Source: DATBSL01 sp964561785
GTDB lineage: Bacteria; Acidobacteriota; Vicinamibacteria; Fen-336
NCBI GenBank assembly: GCA_964561785.1
Contig: CAZLRF010000023.1
Span: forward strand, 1 to 64,000
Length of the DNA stretch: 64,000 nt
Reading direction: 5' to 3'
Part shown: positions 24,562 through 33,438 of the stretch, piece by piece
Layout: each line of letters opens with the position of its first letter
Numbering within the stretch: position 1 is the stretch's first letter
The notes under the pieces: generated by a model
Told to the model about the DNA's origin: nothing
Database searches by the model: none
Seen by the model: only the letters and a program-made list of their open reading frames with translations
Translations under genes and position numbers: made by a program

Positions 24562-24616
24562 CCGCGCCGGCGTCGCCGCGGCGTAGAATGCGGCGTTTCC
24601 GGAGGAGCCCGTCCCC

Positions 24617-26044
24617 ATGAGCCTGCTCGCCGCGCTGCTCTTCGCCGCTGCGCCCGCCCCGCCCCCCGCCGCCTCGAAGGCCGACGTCCGCAAGAAGCAG
24701 GCGGCCGTGGCCTCGATCGACGCGCAGCGCCCGCAGCTGCAGTCTCTCGCCGACCAGGTGTGGGCCTTCGCCGAGACCGCGCTGCGCGAGACGCGCTCGG
24801 CGGCCCTCCTCGCCGACCACGCCGAGAAGCAGGGCTTCCGGGTCGAGCGGGGTGTCGCCGGCATGCCGACCGCCTTCGTCGCGAGCTACGGAGAGGGCCG
24901 GCCCGTCATCGCCGTCCTCGGCGAGTACGACGCGCTTCCCGGCCTCTCGCAGAAGGCCGTCCCGGAGCGGGCCGTCCTCCAGGCGGGCGCCCCCGGCCAC
25001 GGCTGCGGCCACAACCTGTTCGGCGCCGCCAGCCTCGGCGCCGCGATCGCGGTGAAGGAGCTGATCGCGGCCGGGAAGCTCTCGGGTACGGTCCGCTTCT
25101 ACGGCACGCCGGCCGAAGAGGCGGTTGGCGGGAAGGTCTACATGGCCCGGGAGGGGCTCTTCCGCGACGTCGACGTGGCGCTCGCCTGGCACCCGGCCGA
25201 CCGCACCCGGGCCGACATGCGCAGCGGCCAGGCCCTGGTCGACGTGGTCGTGGAGTGGAAGGGACGCACGGCGCACGCCGCCTTCGACCCGTGGAACGGC
25301 CGCAGCGCGGTGGACGCGCTCGAGCTGTTCACCCACGGCGTCAACCTGATGCGCGAGCACGTGAAGCCGAGCGTCCGCATCCACTACGCGATCCAGGAGG
25401 GCGGGGACGTGCCGAACGTCGTGCCCGACCACGCGAGGCTGTGGATCTGGGCGCGCGACTTCGAGCGCAAGGGCGTCGAGGAGGTCCTCGACCGCCTGCG
25501 CGCGATGGCGCAGGGGGCGGCGCTCCTGGCCGGCGTCGAGGGGACGCTCACCGTCCAGGCCGGCGACTACGAGGTCCTCGTCAACGAGACGGGGGCGCGG
25601 CTCCTCGACGCGAACCTGCGCTGGCTCGGGCCCATCGCCTACACGCCGGAGGAGGAGGACTTCGCGCGGGCGCTGCAGGAGGCGGCGGGCGTCGAGCCGA
25701 AGGGCATGAACGGCACGATCTGGCCGCTCGAGGGGCAGGAGCAGCAGGGCGGCTCGACCGACGTCGGGGACGTGAGCTGGAACGTGCCGACTCTGCACGT
25801 CTCGGTCGCGACCGCGCCCTTCGAGGTGCCCTGGCACGCCTGGCCGGTCGTGGCGGCGGCGGGCACGTCGATCGGCCACAAGGGGATGGTGCAGGCCGCG
25901 AAGACGCTCGCCGCGACGATGGTCGACCTCTTCGACGACCCGGCCGCCCGCGAGGCCGTACGGGCCGAGTTCGCGAAGAAGACCGAGGGCTTCGTGTACA
26001 GGCCGTTCGTCCCGGACGGCCCGCCGCCGGTGCCCAAGGAGTAA
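24617..26044 (+). CDS. M20-family amidohydrolase (AbgB-like), exported
   Basis: 475 residues with an N-terminal signal-like segment (MSLLAALLFAAAPAPPP). The zinc-dependent M20 fold shows VIAVLGEYDALPG near residue 100, GHGCGHNLFGAASLG near 135 (metal ligands), YGTPAEEAVGGK near 170 (catalytic Glu), and the dimerisation domain with GRTAHAAFDPWNGRSAVDALELF near 220. The closest well-known relatives hydrolyse aminobenzoyl-glutamate or N-acyl amino acids. TAGAAT sits before a ribosome-binding GGAGGAG upstream of the ATG. It converges tail to tail with the GH38 gene. Confidence 0.88.
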   Translation: MSLLAALLFAAAPAPPPAASKADVRKKQAAVASIDAQRPQLQSLADQVWAFAETALRETRSAALLADHAEKQGFRVERGVAGMPTAFVASYGEGRPVIAVLGEYDALPGLSQKAVPERAVLQAGAPGHGCGHNLFGAASLGAAIAVKELIAAGKLSGTVRFYGTPAEEAVGGKVYMAREGLFRDVDVALAWHPADRTRADMRSGQALVDVVVEWKGRTAHAAFDPWNGRSAVDALELFTHGVNLMREHVKPSVRIHYAIQEGGDVPNVVPDHARLWIWARDFERKGVEEVLDRLRAMAQGAALLAGVEGTLTVQAGDYEVLVNETGARLLDANLRWLGPIAYTPEEEDFARALQEAAGVEPKGMNGTIWPLEGQEQQGGSTDVGDVSWNVPTLHVSVATAPFEVPWHAWPVVAAAGTSIGHKGMVQAAKTLAATMVDLFDDPAAREAVRAEFAKKTEGFVYRPFVPDGPPPVPKE

Positions 26045-26047
26045 GCG

Positions 26048-29000
26048 TCACTCGAGCCGCAGCGTCGTCGTCTCCCAGGGCAGAAGGCGCGTCCGCGGCC
26101 TGTGGCCGGCCCGCACGTCCTGCGCCTGGTCCGACGCGTTCAGGACGCGCGCGAGGAGCGCGCGTCCCTCGCCCGCCGGGCGCAGCGAGAGAACCTGCAC
26201 TCCCGCGCCGGCCTCGAGCGGGAGGGAGGCCCCTCTCGGACGCCGACCCGCCGGGAAGACGAGGAGCGGCTGCTCGAGGTCGCGGCTCAGGGCCGTGAGA
26301 CCTCCGGGCGGTTCGACTCCGTGCGGCCGGAGCGCGAAGCGGAACCGCAGGAGACCCTCCTGGTCGGCCTTGTAGTTCGTGTGCCAGTAGTTGTCGAGGA
26401 GGTACGCGTGGACGATCGTGCCCGCGTAGGCCTCCGTCCTCCAGTGCCGGATCCCGGCCGGGTTGGGCCTCTCGTCGACGAGGCTCCCCAGCTCGACGAG
26501 CGGGCTGTCGAGGACGCCCAGGCTGACGCCGCCGTGCGGGCCGGCCGCGTCGAGCGCCGAGTGCACGCCCACGAAGTCCCGGCACGAGCCGGGCAGTGCG
26601 TCCCGGGCCGGGTCCATCAGGTTCCATCCCTGGTCGACGCGCAGCCGGCCGTCCTCGACCGCGAGGTCGAACGTCAGGTGGGCGCTCTCCTTCGCGCGCA
26701 CCTTGAGCTTGTCGAGGAGGACCTCGATCTCCACGCGGTCGGAGCCGGCCACGAGGCGGTAGCGCGCGAGGAGGGACCGCGCTCCCGGCGCCGGTCCCTC
26801 GACCCGGAGCACGGCGACGAGCGGGCCGCTCTCCTCGACCGCGATCACGACCGGGCCGGCGTCCTGCGCCGCGGCGGGGTCCTGGCCCGGCACGTAGCGG
26901 TAGCGGGCGAGGCCCTGGGGGCCAGCCCGGTCCACCCCCCGCGCGCGGTCGAGGAGCCTCCGGATCGCGCCCGTGCGGGGGTCGAGCTCGACGCGCAGGG
27001 CCGCGTTCTCGAGGACGTTGCCTTCGGCGGTCGCTCGGTCCATCGGCGGATGCGGGCGGCCGGGTCCGAGGCGCAACCCGAGTGTGCCGAGCGGCGGCAC
27101 CGAGGCGACGGCCACGGCCAGGGAGCCGTCGCGCAGGCGCTGGCTCGGCAGGGTCGGTCCGCCCCCGACGCTCGCGCGGTCGCCCGAGCGCGAGGCGTCG
27201 GCGGTCAGCACGACGAGGCCGTCCCTCGGCACCGCCAGCGTGTTCACGACGGGGACCTCTCCCGGACGGTCCGGCGTCGTCCCGGCCCGTCCGATCGCCT
27301 CGTCGAGGAGGGCCCTCGAGCCGCGGTCGGCCTCGATCGCGAAGGCCCGCTTGTGCTCCCACTGGGCGACGACGTCGGGGCGGTCCGGCTCGGAGATGCT
27401 GGCGGCCGCGCCCCAGGTGTGCTCGTGCCACATGAGGAGCGAGGTCCACGCCGCCTCCGCCCGCTCCCGCGGGAACGCCGCGGGGTCGGTCATCGCCCAC
27501 AGCGCCTCGGCCTGCACCAGCCTCCGCGCCGCGGCGCGGGCCAAGGCCTCTTCTCCCGCGCTCGAGATCGCCCCGTCCTCCCAGTAGGGCGTGAGGTCGC
27601 CCCGCTTCTCCGGCAGGGACGCGCCGTACCGGCGCTCGAACTCACCGAACAGGCCCTCCACGGAGTCGATCGCGAGGCGGGGCGTCTCGTACCTCTCGTT
27701 CCAGCTCGCCACGAACGGAGGGAGGTTCGGGTCCACGGGCCCGTTGTCGCCGCCCACGGTGTAGCGCACCTGGACCATCTCGTACGGGTAGCCGCGCCCG
27801 GTGAGCTCGCGGGCGTAGTCGAGGATCCCTCGCGTCGCCGCGTCGGTCACGCGTCCCACGTACGCGCCGTGGAACCACGAGTAGCCGCGGCCGGCGACCC
27901 ACACCAGCAGGCGGTCGCGGCCCGAGGGCGAGAGCCACCAGAACGGCCGGTCGCCGTGCTCGGCGAGCGTGGCCCCGATGCGGTCGCCCCCGTCCGGCTT
28001 CAGGTTCGGCATGTAGTTCGGCCCGCTCGAGAAGTAGCGCACGCCGGCCTGGGCGAGGGCCGCGACCGTGGGCCACGCGAGGCCGGGGATGTCGGTGTGC
28101 ATCGCGACCGGCGCCACCGCGATGCCGTAGAGCCTCTTCAGCCGGCGCGCCGCGTCCGTCCAGCGCGCGAGCTCCTCGGGGTGGCTGATCCCGGTGAGGA
28201 CGTTCGTCAGGTTCGCGGGCAGCTCGACGTCGCCGCGCTCCACCGCCTCCGCGAAGTCGCGCCGCTCGGCCTCGCTCGCCTGCTCGAGGAAGCTCACCAC
28301 CGCCCACAGCCCCTCGGCCTGCCAGCGGAAGCGCGCCTCGGGCGGCAGGCCCTTCGTCTCCCGCGCGAGGGCGATCGCATCCCGGAGGTTCTTCCACTGC
28401 TTGCGCTCCACCTCGGGCTGCGGGTCCGAGTAGCCGATGTCGACGTGCGAGTGCGGGATCAGGTGGAGGGTGCGCCTCGCAACTGGCCCGAGCGCCACGG
28501 CCTGTCGCAGAACCGTGCGCCCGTCCGACTCGATCGCCACGTCGACGGAGCCCGTCACGCCCCCGGGCACGGCGATCGGGATCCGCGTGTGCCCGGTCGC
28601 GAGCTCGCCGTGGTGGACCTCCCGGCCCGCCGCGACGACCCTCACCGGCACGGGCGGACCGAGGTGGCTCACGTCGGCCGTGAGGAGGCGCCGGCCGCCC
28701 ACGAGCACGGCCTCCTCGGCCGCGACCGTCGCCCACTGCGTCACCCGCTCCTCGAAGACGAGCACGTAGTCCTGGCTCCCCGCGGCCTCGGGCACGATCC
28801 GGAAGCGGGGCGGGCCGTCGCCGAGCAGGCGGCGGGGCAGCGTCAGCGCCATGAACCCGAAGCGCTCCTCGAAGCTGCCGATGCGGGTGGTCAGCATCTC
28901 GAGCCGGCCGCCGCCCGGGCCGTCGACGGTGAAGGCGCGACGCTCCGTTCCGCCCGCGGTGTCGAACACGACGACCGAGCGGCCGTCCACCTGCAGGTCG

Positions 29001-29296
29001 AAACGGTGCGACGACGTCCCGCTGTCGAGGCCGACGTGCCAGACGTACGTGACGCGGTCGCCCGGTCCGGGCGGCTCGCCCTCCCACTCGATCGCCCACG
29101 TCGGGTCGATCGCCCGGCAGAGGAGCGAGACCGCGAAGCCTGGGTAGCCCCACCGGTAGGAGAGCTTGCGGCCCTCCACGCTGCGGGAGAAGCCCTGCTT
29201 CCAGCCCGGGGGGAACACCGCGGAGGGGTCGGCCGCGGCCGCCGTCGCGAGAAGGACCACCGACAGGCCGCCCGCCACGACCGCTCGCGCCCTCAC
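26048..29296 (-). CDS. Secreted GH38-family alpha-mannosidase-like protein
   Basis: 1082 residues. After a signal peptide (VRARAVVAGGLSVVLLATAA) there is a ~270-residue N-terminal beta-rich domain, then the GH38 catalytic part: LIPHSHVDIGYSDPQPEVER near residue 270 carries the zinc-binding His and Asp, AMHTDIPGLAWP near 390 lies at the substrate site, and FHGAYVGRV and YTVGGDNGPVDPNL follow. The C-terminal ~450 residues form the usual beta-sandwich region. Substrate specificity within family 38 (mannosides, N-glycan or xylose-like) cannot be set. The GTG at 29296 follows GGAGCGG. It is divergent from the YdcF-like gene; TATGCT about 65 bases upstream could be the -10. Confidence 0.85.
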   Translation of the reverse strand: MRARAVVAGGLSVVLLATAAAADPSAVFPPGWKQGFSRSVEGRKLSYRWGYPGFAVSLLCRAIDPTWAIEWEGEPPGPGDRVTYVWHVGLDSGTSSHRFDLQVDGRSVVVFDTAGGTERRAFTVDGPGGGRLEMLTTRIGSFEERFGFMALTLPRRLLGDGPPRFRIVPEAAGSQDYVLVFEERVTQWATVAAEEAVLVGGRRLLTADVSHLGPPVPVRVVAAGREVHHGELATGHTRIPIAVPGGVTGSVDVAIESDGRTVLRQAVALGPVARRTLHLIPHSHVDIGYSDPQPEVERKQWKNLRDAIALARETKGLPPEARFRWQAEGLWAVVSFLEQASEAERRDFAEAVERGDVELPANLTNVLTGISHPEELARWTDAARRLKRLYGIAVAPVAMHTDIPGLAWPTVAALAQAGVRYFSSGPNYMPNLKPDGGDRIGATLAEHGDRPFWWLSPSGRDRLLVWVAGRGYSWFHGAYVGRVTDAATRGILDYARELTGRGYPYEMVQVRYTVGGDNGPVDPNLPPFVASWNERYETPRLAIDSVEGLFGEFERRYGASLPEKRGDLTPYWEDGAISSAGEEALARAAARRLVQAEALWAMTDPAAFPRERAEAAWTSLLMWHEHTWGAAASISEPDRPDVVAQWEHKRAFAIEADRGSRALLDEAIGRAGTTPDRPGEVPVVNTLAVPRDGLVVLTADASRSGDRASVGGGPTLPSQRLRDGSLAVAVASVPPLGTLGLRLGPGRPHPPMDRATAEGNVLENAALRVELDPRTGAIRRLLDRARGVDRAGPQGLARYRYVPGQDPAAAQDAGPVVIAVEESGPLVAVLRVEGPAPGARSLLARYRLVAGSDRVEIEVLLDKLKVRAKESAHLTFDLAVEDGRLRVDQGWNLMDPARDALPGSCRDFVGVHSALDAAGPHGGVSLGVLDSPLVELGSLVDERPNPAGIRHWRTEAYAGTIVHAYLLDNYWHTNYKADQEGLLRFRFALRPHGVEPPGGLTALSRDLEQPLLVFPAGRRPRGASLPLEAGAGVQVLSLRPAGEGRALLARVLNASDQAQDVRAGHRPRTRLLPWETTTLRLE

Positions 29297-29416
29297 GGCC
29301 CGCTCCGTGTTCCCGCCGCCTCCACGATCGCCGGTCCGTCGATCCTGCGTGCCATGGGCCGAGCATACCCCCGGGGTCGGCTTGCCGCGCCGCCCGGCCT
29401 TCGCCAAGATCTCGGG

Positions 29417-30061
29417 GTGAGCGTCGAGCGCTGGGCGCGCCTCGTCTGGGACTACCACCACGTCGGCCACGCCCTCGCGAAGGCCGACGTGATCCTCGCC
29501 CTCGGCAGCCACGACACGCGGGTGGCCGAGCGCGCGGCCGACGTGTTCCTCGAGGGGTGGGCGCCGCTTCTCGTCTGCTCCGGCCACCTCGGGGCGCTCA
29601 CGAGCGGGTCGTGGACGCGCTCGGAGGCGGAGGTCTTCGCCGAGGTCGCCGCCGCCCGCGGCGTCCCCCGGGAGAGCATCCTGCTCGAGGCCCGCTCGAC
29701 GAACACCGGCGAGAACGTCGACTTCAGCCGACGGCTCCTCCTCGAGCGGGGGATCCGCCCCCGCCGGGCGATCGCCGTCCAGAAGCCCTACATGGAGCGG
29801 CGGACCCTCGCCACGTTCGAGGCCCGCTGGCCGGAGCTCGAGGTCCGCGTGACCTCGCCGCAGGTCGCATTCGACGACTACGCGCAGGGCGGGATCCGCC
29901 GCGACGACGTCATCCACATCATGGTGGGTGACCTGCAGCGTCTCGTCGTCTACGGGCGGAAGGGATGGTCCGCCCCGCAGCGGATCCCGCTCGACGTCCA
30001 GGAGGCGTACGAGGGCCTCGTGGCCGCCGGGTACACCCGGCGCCTCCTGAGGGAGGAGTGA
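29417..30061 (+). CDS. YdcF-like (DUF218) protein
   Basis: 214 residues. VILALGSHDTRVAERAADVFLEGWAPLLVCSGHLG is the DUF218 nucleotide-binding-like loop, and ILLEARSTNTGENVDFSRRLL (ending near residue 115) is its second signature (E..S.NT.EN). YdcF of E. coli binds SAM-like ligands; other members are implicated in cell-envelope carbohydrate metabolism. The start is the GTG at 29417, because upstream sequence lacks other starts near the domain. Stop TGA at 30059-30061. It ends just before the promoter of the candidate RNA at 30077. Confidence 0.8.
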   Translation: MSVERWARLVWDYHHVGHALAKADVILALGSHDTRVAERAADVFLEGWAPLLVCSGHLGALTSGSWTRSEAEVFAEVAAARGVPRESILLEARSTNTGENVDFSRRLLLERGIRPRRAIAVQKPYMERRTLATFEARWPELEVRVTSPQVAFDDYAQGGIRRDDVIHIMVGDLQRLVVYGRKGWSAPQRIPLDVQEAYEGLVAAGYTRRLLREE

Positions 30062-30076
30062 GGCTGCACATTGCGC

Positions 30077-30105
30077 TTGCGGGGTCGGGGACCCGGGCCT
30101 AGATT
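30077..30105 (+). promoter_or_regulatory. Promoter before the candidate RNA gene
   Basis: TTGCGG (30077-30082) and TAGATT (30100-30105) are spaced exactly 17 bases. The predicted start is near 30112, in a non-coding region. Confidence 0.5.
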
Positions 30106-30111
30106 GGGGGT

Positions 30112-30319
30112 AGACGGGAGGGACGGAAGGGCAGCCGGTGGCTCTCCATCCCGAACGCCCACGGGCCGACCGGCGAGGCGAGACAGCCCCTCGACCGGCA
30201 TCCCGGACACGCGCCCCGACGGGGAAGCGGCCGGGCCGCCCGCGGTGCCGCGCCGCTGGCACGGCATGACGCGTCGGACACCGGCACGGGCGCGGACGGT
30301 GGTCCGCGCCCGTTCTTTT
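30112..30319 (+). ncRNA. Candidate structured RNA or leader, about 208 nt
   Basis: A non-coding interval with its own promoter at 30077-30105 and an intrinsic-terminator hairpin at its 3' end. Internal arms can pair: GCCGGT with ACCGGC, nested CCCGG/CCGGG around CCCC/GGGG, and GTGCC with GGCAC. I do not recognise a known family (not 6S, SRP, tmRNA or a riboswitch I know). It may be a stand-alone small RNA or an attenuated leader of the subtilisin gene, which starts 15 bases later. Confidence 0.45.
30286..30319 (+). terminator. Intrinsic terminator before the subtilisin gene
   Basis: A perfect 12-bp stem (30286-30297 with 30302-30313), loop GGTG, followed by TCTTTT at 30314-30319. This is the best-formed terminator in the window. 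It lies only 15 bases upstream of the protease GTG, so read-through must be needed for the protease unless another promoter exists. Confidence 0.75.
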
Positions 30320-30333
30320 GTGCGGGAGACGAC

Positions 30334-31551
30334 GTGTCCGCCTACCTGATGCAGGAGCTGCGCTCGCGGGGCACCGCCCGGGCGATCGTCGTGCTGCGCG
30401 CCGCGACCGGGACGGGAGCGTCGGCCTCTCTCCGGGAGGGTCGCGAGCTCCTCCGCCATTTCTCCCGCGTGCCGGTGAGTCGAGCGGGCGCCCTCGCGGC
30501 GAGCCTCGGGGCCCCGGCCCGGGCGTGCACCTTCTTCCCCCACCTCGGGGTCCTGCTCGGCACCGTGGACCGCGACGGCCTCGCCGCCCTGCGCGCCGAC
30601 CCGCGGGTCGTGGCCGTCGCCGGCGCGCCGGCCCTCAGCCCCATCCGCCCTCGCCGCGTCGAAGCGGCGCGCCTTGTGGCCTCTCGCACGTGGGGGATCG
30701 AGCGGCTTCGCGTTCCCGCGCTGTGGGACCAGGGGCTGAGCGGCGCGGGCGTCCTCGTCGCCCACCTCGACACCGGCGTCGACGCGAGGCACCCGGCCCT
30801 CGCGGGGGCGGTCGCCCACTTCGCGGAGTTCGACTTCATGGGCCGGGAGCGAACGCCCGCCCCGAGGCCGCGCGACAGCGACGACCACGGCACCCACACC
30901 GCGGCCACGATCGCCGGCCGTCCCGTGAAGGGCCGCCACGTGGGTGTCGCGCCGGGGGCCCGCCTCGCGAGCGCCATGGTCATCGAGGGGGGCGACGCGG
31001 TCGCCCGCGTGCTCGGGGGGATGGACTGGTCGCTGGGCCTGGGCGCGCGGGTGATGAGCCTCTCGCTCGGGTTCCGGGGCTGGTGGCCCGACTTCCTCGC
31101 CGTCACCCGCATCCTCAGGCGCAAAGGCGTCCTGCCGGTGTTCGCCGTGGGCAACGAGTACGCGGGGCAGAGCCGCTCGCCGGGGAACTACCCCGAGGCG
31201 CTGTCCGTCGGGGCGTGCGACGCGAGAGGGCGCGTGGCCGCCTTCTCCTCGAGCGAGCGCTTCTCGAGGAGGCGCGACCCCGTCGTGCCGGACCTGGTGG
31301 CCCCCGGCGTCGGCGTCGTCTCCGCGAAGCCCGGGGGCGGCTGGCAGTCGATGGACGGCTCGTCGATGGCGACCCCGCACGTGGCCGGCCTCGCCGCGCT
31401 CCTCCTCGAGGCGCGGCCGAAAGCGACCGTCGCGCGGCTCGAGCGGGCGATCCTCGGCTCCTGCGCGCGGCCCCCGGGCATGAGCGAGGAGAGGGGCGGC
31501 CGGGGGATCCCGGACGCGCGGGCGGCCCTCGAGCGGCTTCTCGGCCGCTGA
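30334..31551 (+). CDS. Subtilisin-family serine peptidase
   Basis: 405 residues, S8 family. Catalytic Asp in VLVAHLDTGVDARHPAL near residue 150, His in DSDDHGTHTAATIAG near 190, and Ser in MDGSSMATPHVAGLAALL near 350; all three are intact. The N-terminal 100 residues form a propeptide-like region ending in TFFPHLGVLLGTVDRDGLAALRADPRVVAVAG. No signal peptide is visible, which is unusual for this family, so it may be cytoplasmic or exported another way. GTG at 30334 was chosen as start; a gap of only 15 bases separates it from a terminator. It is followed by a small protein that resembles its own propeptide region. Confidence 0.88.
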   Translation: MSAYLMQELRSRGTARAIVVLRAATGTGASASLREGRELLRHFSRVPVSRAGALAASLGAPARACTFFPHLGVLLGTVDRDGLAALRADPRVVAVAGAPALSPIRPRRVEAARLVASRTWGIERLRVPALWDQGLSGAGVLVAHLDTGVDARHPALAGAVAHFAEFDFMGRERTPAPRPRDSDDHGTHTAATIAGRPVKGRHVGVAPGARLASAMVIEGGDAVARVLGGMDWSLGLGARVMSLSLGFRGWWPDFLAVTRILRRKGVLPVFAVGNEYAGQSRSPGNYPEALSVGACDARGRVAAFSSSERFSRRRDPVVPDLVAPGVGVVSAKPGGGWQSMDGSSMATPHVAGLAALLLEARPKATVARLERAILGSCARPPGMSEERGGRGIPDARAALERLLGR

Positions 31552-31601
31552 GGGCCCTTGTCCGCGGGCCGGGCCGGGCGTAGTCTGCTTCCACGAGAGC
31601 C

Positions 31602-31946
31602 ATGGCCATCCGCCGCACGAGCACGAAGGTCGACCCGGAGCTGCGGCGGCAGCTCGGCCGGTCGGCCACGGCCGCCGGGGGGGGCGAGCCCGTGGAGGCC
31701 GTTCTCCGTCTCCGCCCGGCCACTCGCTCCTCGGGCGGCGCGGCGCGGCAAGGGGTCCGCGACCTGGCGGAGGGGGTGGTGGGCCGCGCGGCGACCGAGC
31801 TCGGGGAGGCGCCCGGCGCCTGGGCCGTGAACGTCTTCCCGAACCTCGGCTACTTCGTGCTCTGCGGGAGCCCTCGTCTCGTCGAGCGGGTCCTCGAGCA
31901 GCCGGAGGTCGCCTCGGCCAGCGCCAACCGCCGGAGCCAGCCGTGA
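31602..31946 (+). CDS. Stand-alone propeptide/inhibitor-I9-like protein
   Basis: 114 residues, not in a family I can name with certainty. Its last 40 residues, VNVFPNLGYFVLCGSPRLVE followed by RVLEQPEVASASANR, match the pattern of the end of the propeptide region of the upstream protease (FFPHLGVLLGTVDRDGLAAL then RADPRVVAVAGAP): FP[N/H]LG, a strand, then 'L..P.V..'. The N-terminal part EAVLRLRPATRSSGG also mirrors AIVVLRAATGTGAS. It could be a free chaperone or inhibitor of the peptidase. TAGTCT precedes the ATG by 15 bases. Its TGA overlaps the next gene as GTGA. Confidence 0.6.
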   Translation: MAIRRTSTKVDPELRRQLGRSATAAGGGEPVEAVLRLRPATRSSGGAARQGVRDLAEGVVGRAATELGEAPGAWAVNVFPNLGYFVLCGSPRLVERVLEQPEVASASANRRSQP

Positions 31947-32875
31947 GCAGGGGCGACCGCGCGCAGGCGCGCCGGGCGCTGCGCGCCGGCGCGCGGCTCG
32001 CGGACGCGGTCGTCCGGCGACGCAGCGCGGCGCTCGCGGCCGCGGCACGGCACGAGACGCGGGGCGTGCTCCTGGCCGAGGGCGACTCCTGGTTCGACTA
32101 CCCGTTCTTCGACGTGCTCGGAATGCTCGAGGCCGCGGGGTACGAGGTCGAGTCGGCGGCCCACCGGGGCGACACGCTCGAGGACATGGCCCACGACGAG
32201 GCCCAGGTCGAGCGCCTCGCGCGCGCTTTCGAGTCCGTGGCCCGGAGGAAGCAGACGCCGCGGGCGATTCTCCTGTCGGGGGGCGGGAACGACATCGCCG
32301 GCGACGCGCTCGCCGTCGTCCTCAACCACGCGCGGTCCGGCCTGCCCGCGCTCAACGACGGCGTCGTGGAGGGGATCCTCCGCGAGCGGCTGCGCACCGC
32401 GATGGCGAGCCTCGTCGGGGTGGTCACGCGCCTGTGCGAGGTCCACTTCGGCTCGCCCGTGCCCGTGATCGTTCACGGCTACGACTACCCGGTGCCGGAC
32501 GGCCGCGGATACCTCGGCGGGGCGTGGCTGCTGCCGGGCCCGTGGCTCGAGCCCGGCTTCCGCCGGAAGGGCCACGTGCCACCGGCGCCGGGCGGACGGC
32601 GCTCCGCGCTCGCGCGCAACGCCCTCGTCCTGCGGGACCTGATCGACCGCTACAACCTGATGCTCGCCGCGCTCGTCCGCGACCTCTCCGCCGCGGGCGC
32701 GTCCCACGTCCGGCACGTGGACCTGCGCGGCACCCTCTCGGCCGCCCTCCCCGCGGGCTACAAGGCCGACTGGGGCGACGAGCTGCACCCGACCAAAGCC
32801 GGCTTCGCCAAGGTGGCGTCCCGCTTCGCCGCCGCCATCGAGGAGACCCCATGGCCCGAACGCCGTCGACGATGA
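31943..32875 (+). CDS. SGNH/GDSL-type hydrolase
   Basis: 310 residues. The GDSL-like serine lies in LLAEGDSWFDYPFFDVLG near residue 49, the third block in LLSGGGNDIAGDAL near 113 (Gly and Asn of the oxyanion hole), and the Asp-His pair in WGDELHPTKAGF near 275-278. These are all blocks of an SGNH esterase or lipase. No signal peptide; RAQARRALRAGARL at the N-terminus is basic. The start GTG at 31943 overlaps the upstream TGA. Middle gene of the run from the subtilisin to the FkbM protein. Confidence 0.85.
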   Translation: MSRGDRAQARRALRAGARLADAVVRRRSAALAAAARHETRGVLLAEGDSWFDYPFFDVLGMLEAAGYEVESAAHRGDTLEDMAHDEAQVERLARAFESVARRKQTPRAILLSGGGNDIAGDALAVVLNHARSGLPALNDGVVEGILRERLRTAMASLVGVVTRLCEVHFGSPVPVIVHGYDYPVPDGRGYLGGAWLLPGPWLEPGFRRKGHVPPAPGGRRSALARNALVLRDLIDRYNLMLAALVRDLSAAGASHVRHVDLRGTLSAALPAGYKADWGDELHPTKAGFAKVASRFAAAIEETPWPERRRR

Positions 32876-33438
32876 GAATGCCGCTCGGCGCACCCGCGCC
32901 CCCCTTCGAGCTCGAGGACCCCTCCGGGCGGCGGTACTCGCTCGCCGGGTTCGACGGCGCACCCGCTCTCCTCGTGGCCTTCATCTGCCCCCACTGCCCG
33001 TTCGTCCAGCACGTGCGCGCCGGCTTCGCCACCCTCTGCGCCGAGTACCAGAAGCGGGGCGTCGCGGTCGTCGCGATCGCGTCGAACGACGTCGGGCAGT
33101 ACCCCCAGGACGGGCCCGAGGGGATGGCGGCGGAGGCGAAGGAGGCCGGCTACACGTTCCCGTACCTCTTCGACGAGACGCAGGAGGTGGCGAAGGCGTA
33201 CGGGGCCGCCTGCACGCCCGACTTCTTCGTCTTCGACCGCGAGCGGCGCCTCGCCTACCGGGGCCAGATGGACGGCAGCCGGCCCGGCAACGGCGTCCCG
33301 GTGACGGGCGAGGACCTGCGGCGCGCGCTCGACGCGCTGCTCGAGGGACGTCCGGTGCCGGCCGAGCAGCGGCCGAGCCTCGGCTGCAACATCAAGTGGA
33401 AGCCGGGCAACGAGCCGGCATACTTCGCCGGCGAGTGA
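32851..33438 (+). CDS. Thioredoxin-fold AhpC/TSA-like protein
   Basis: 195 residues. MPLGAPAPPFELEDPSGRRY is the usual 'G..APdF.L.D..G..' start of the redoxin family; LLVAFICPHCPFVQHVRAGF has a CxxC-like CPHC site near residue 52, and the cis-proline region is GAACTPDFFVFDRERRLAYRGQMD. Peroxiredoxin- or TlpA-like disulfide exchange is probable. The ATG at 32851 follows GAGGAG, so the gene overlaps the SGNH gene by 25 bases; a later ATG at 32872 is possible. Its stop overlaps the next GTG as GTGA. Confidence 0.87.
   Translation: MARTPSTMRMPLGAPAPPFELEDPSGRRYSLAGFDGAPALLVAFICPHCPFVQHVRAGFATLCAEYQKRGVAVVAIASNDVGQYPQDGPEGMAAEAKEAGYTFPYLFDETQEVAKAYGAACTPDFFVFDRERRLAYRGQMDGSRPGNGVPVTGEDLRRALDALLEGRPVPAEQRPSLGCNIKWKPGNEPAYFAGE

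Noticed and set aside
30062..30333. Small ORFs inside the 30062-30333 interval
   Set aside because: Short frames without ribosome-binding sites, and the region is better explained by RNA structure with promoter and terminator.
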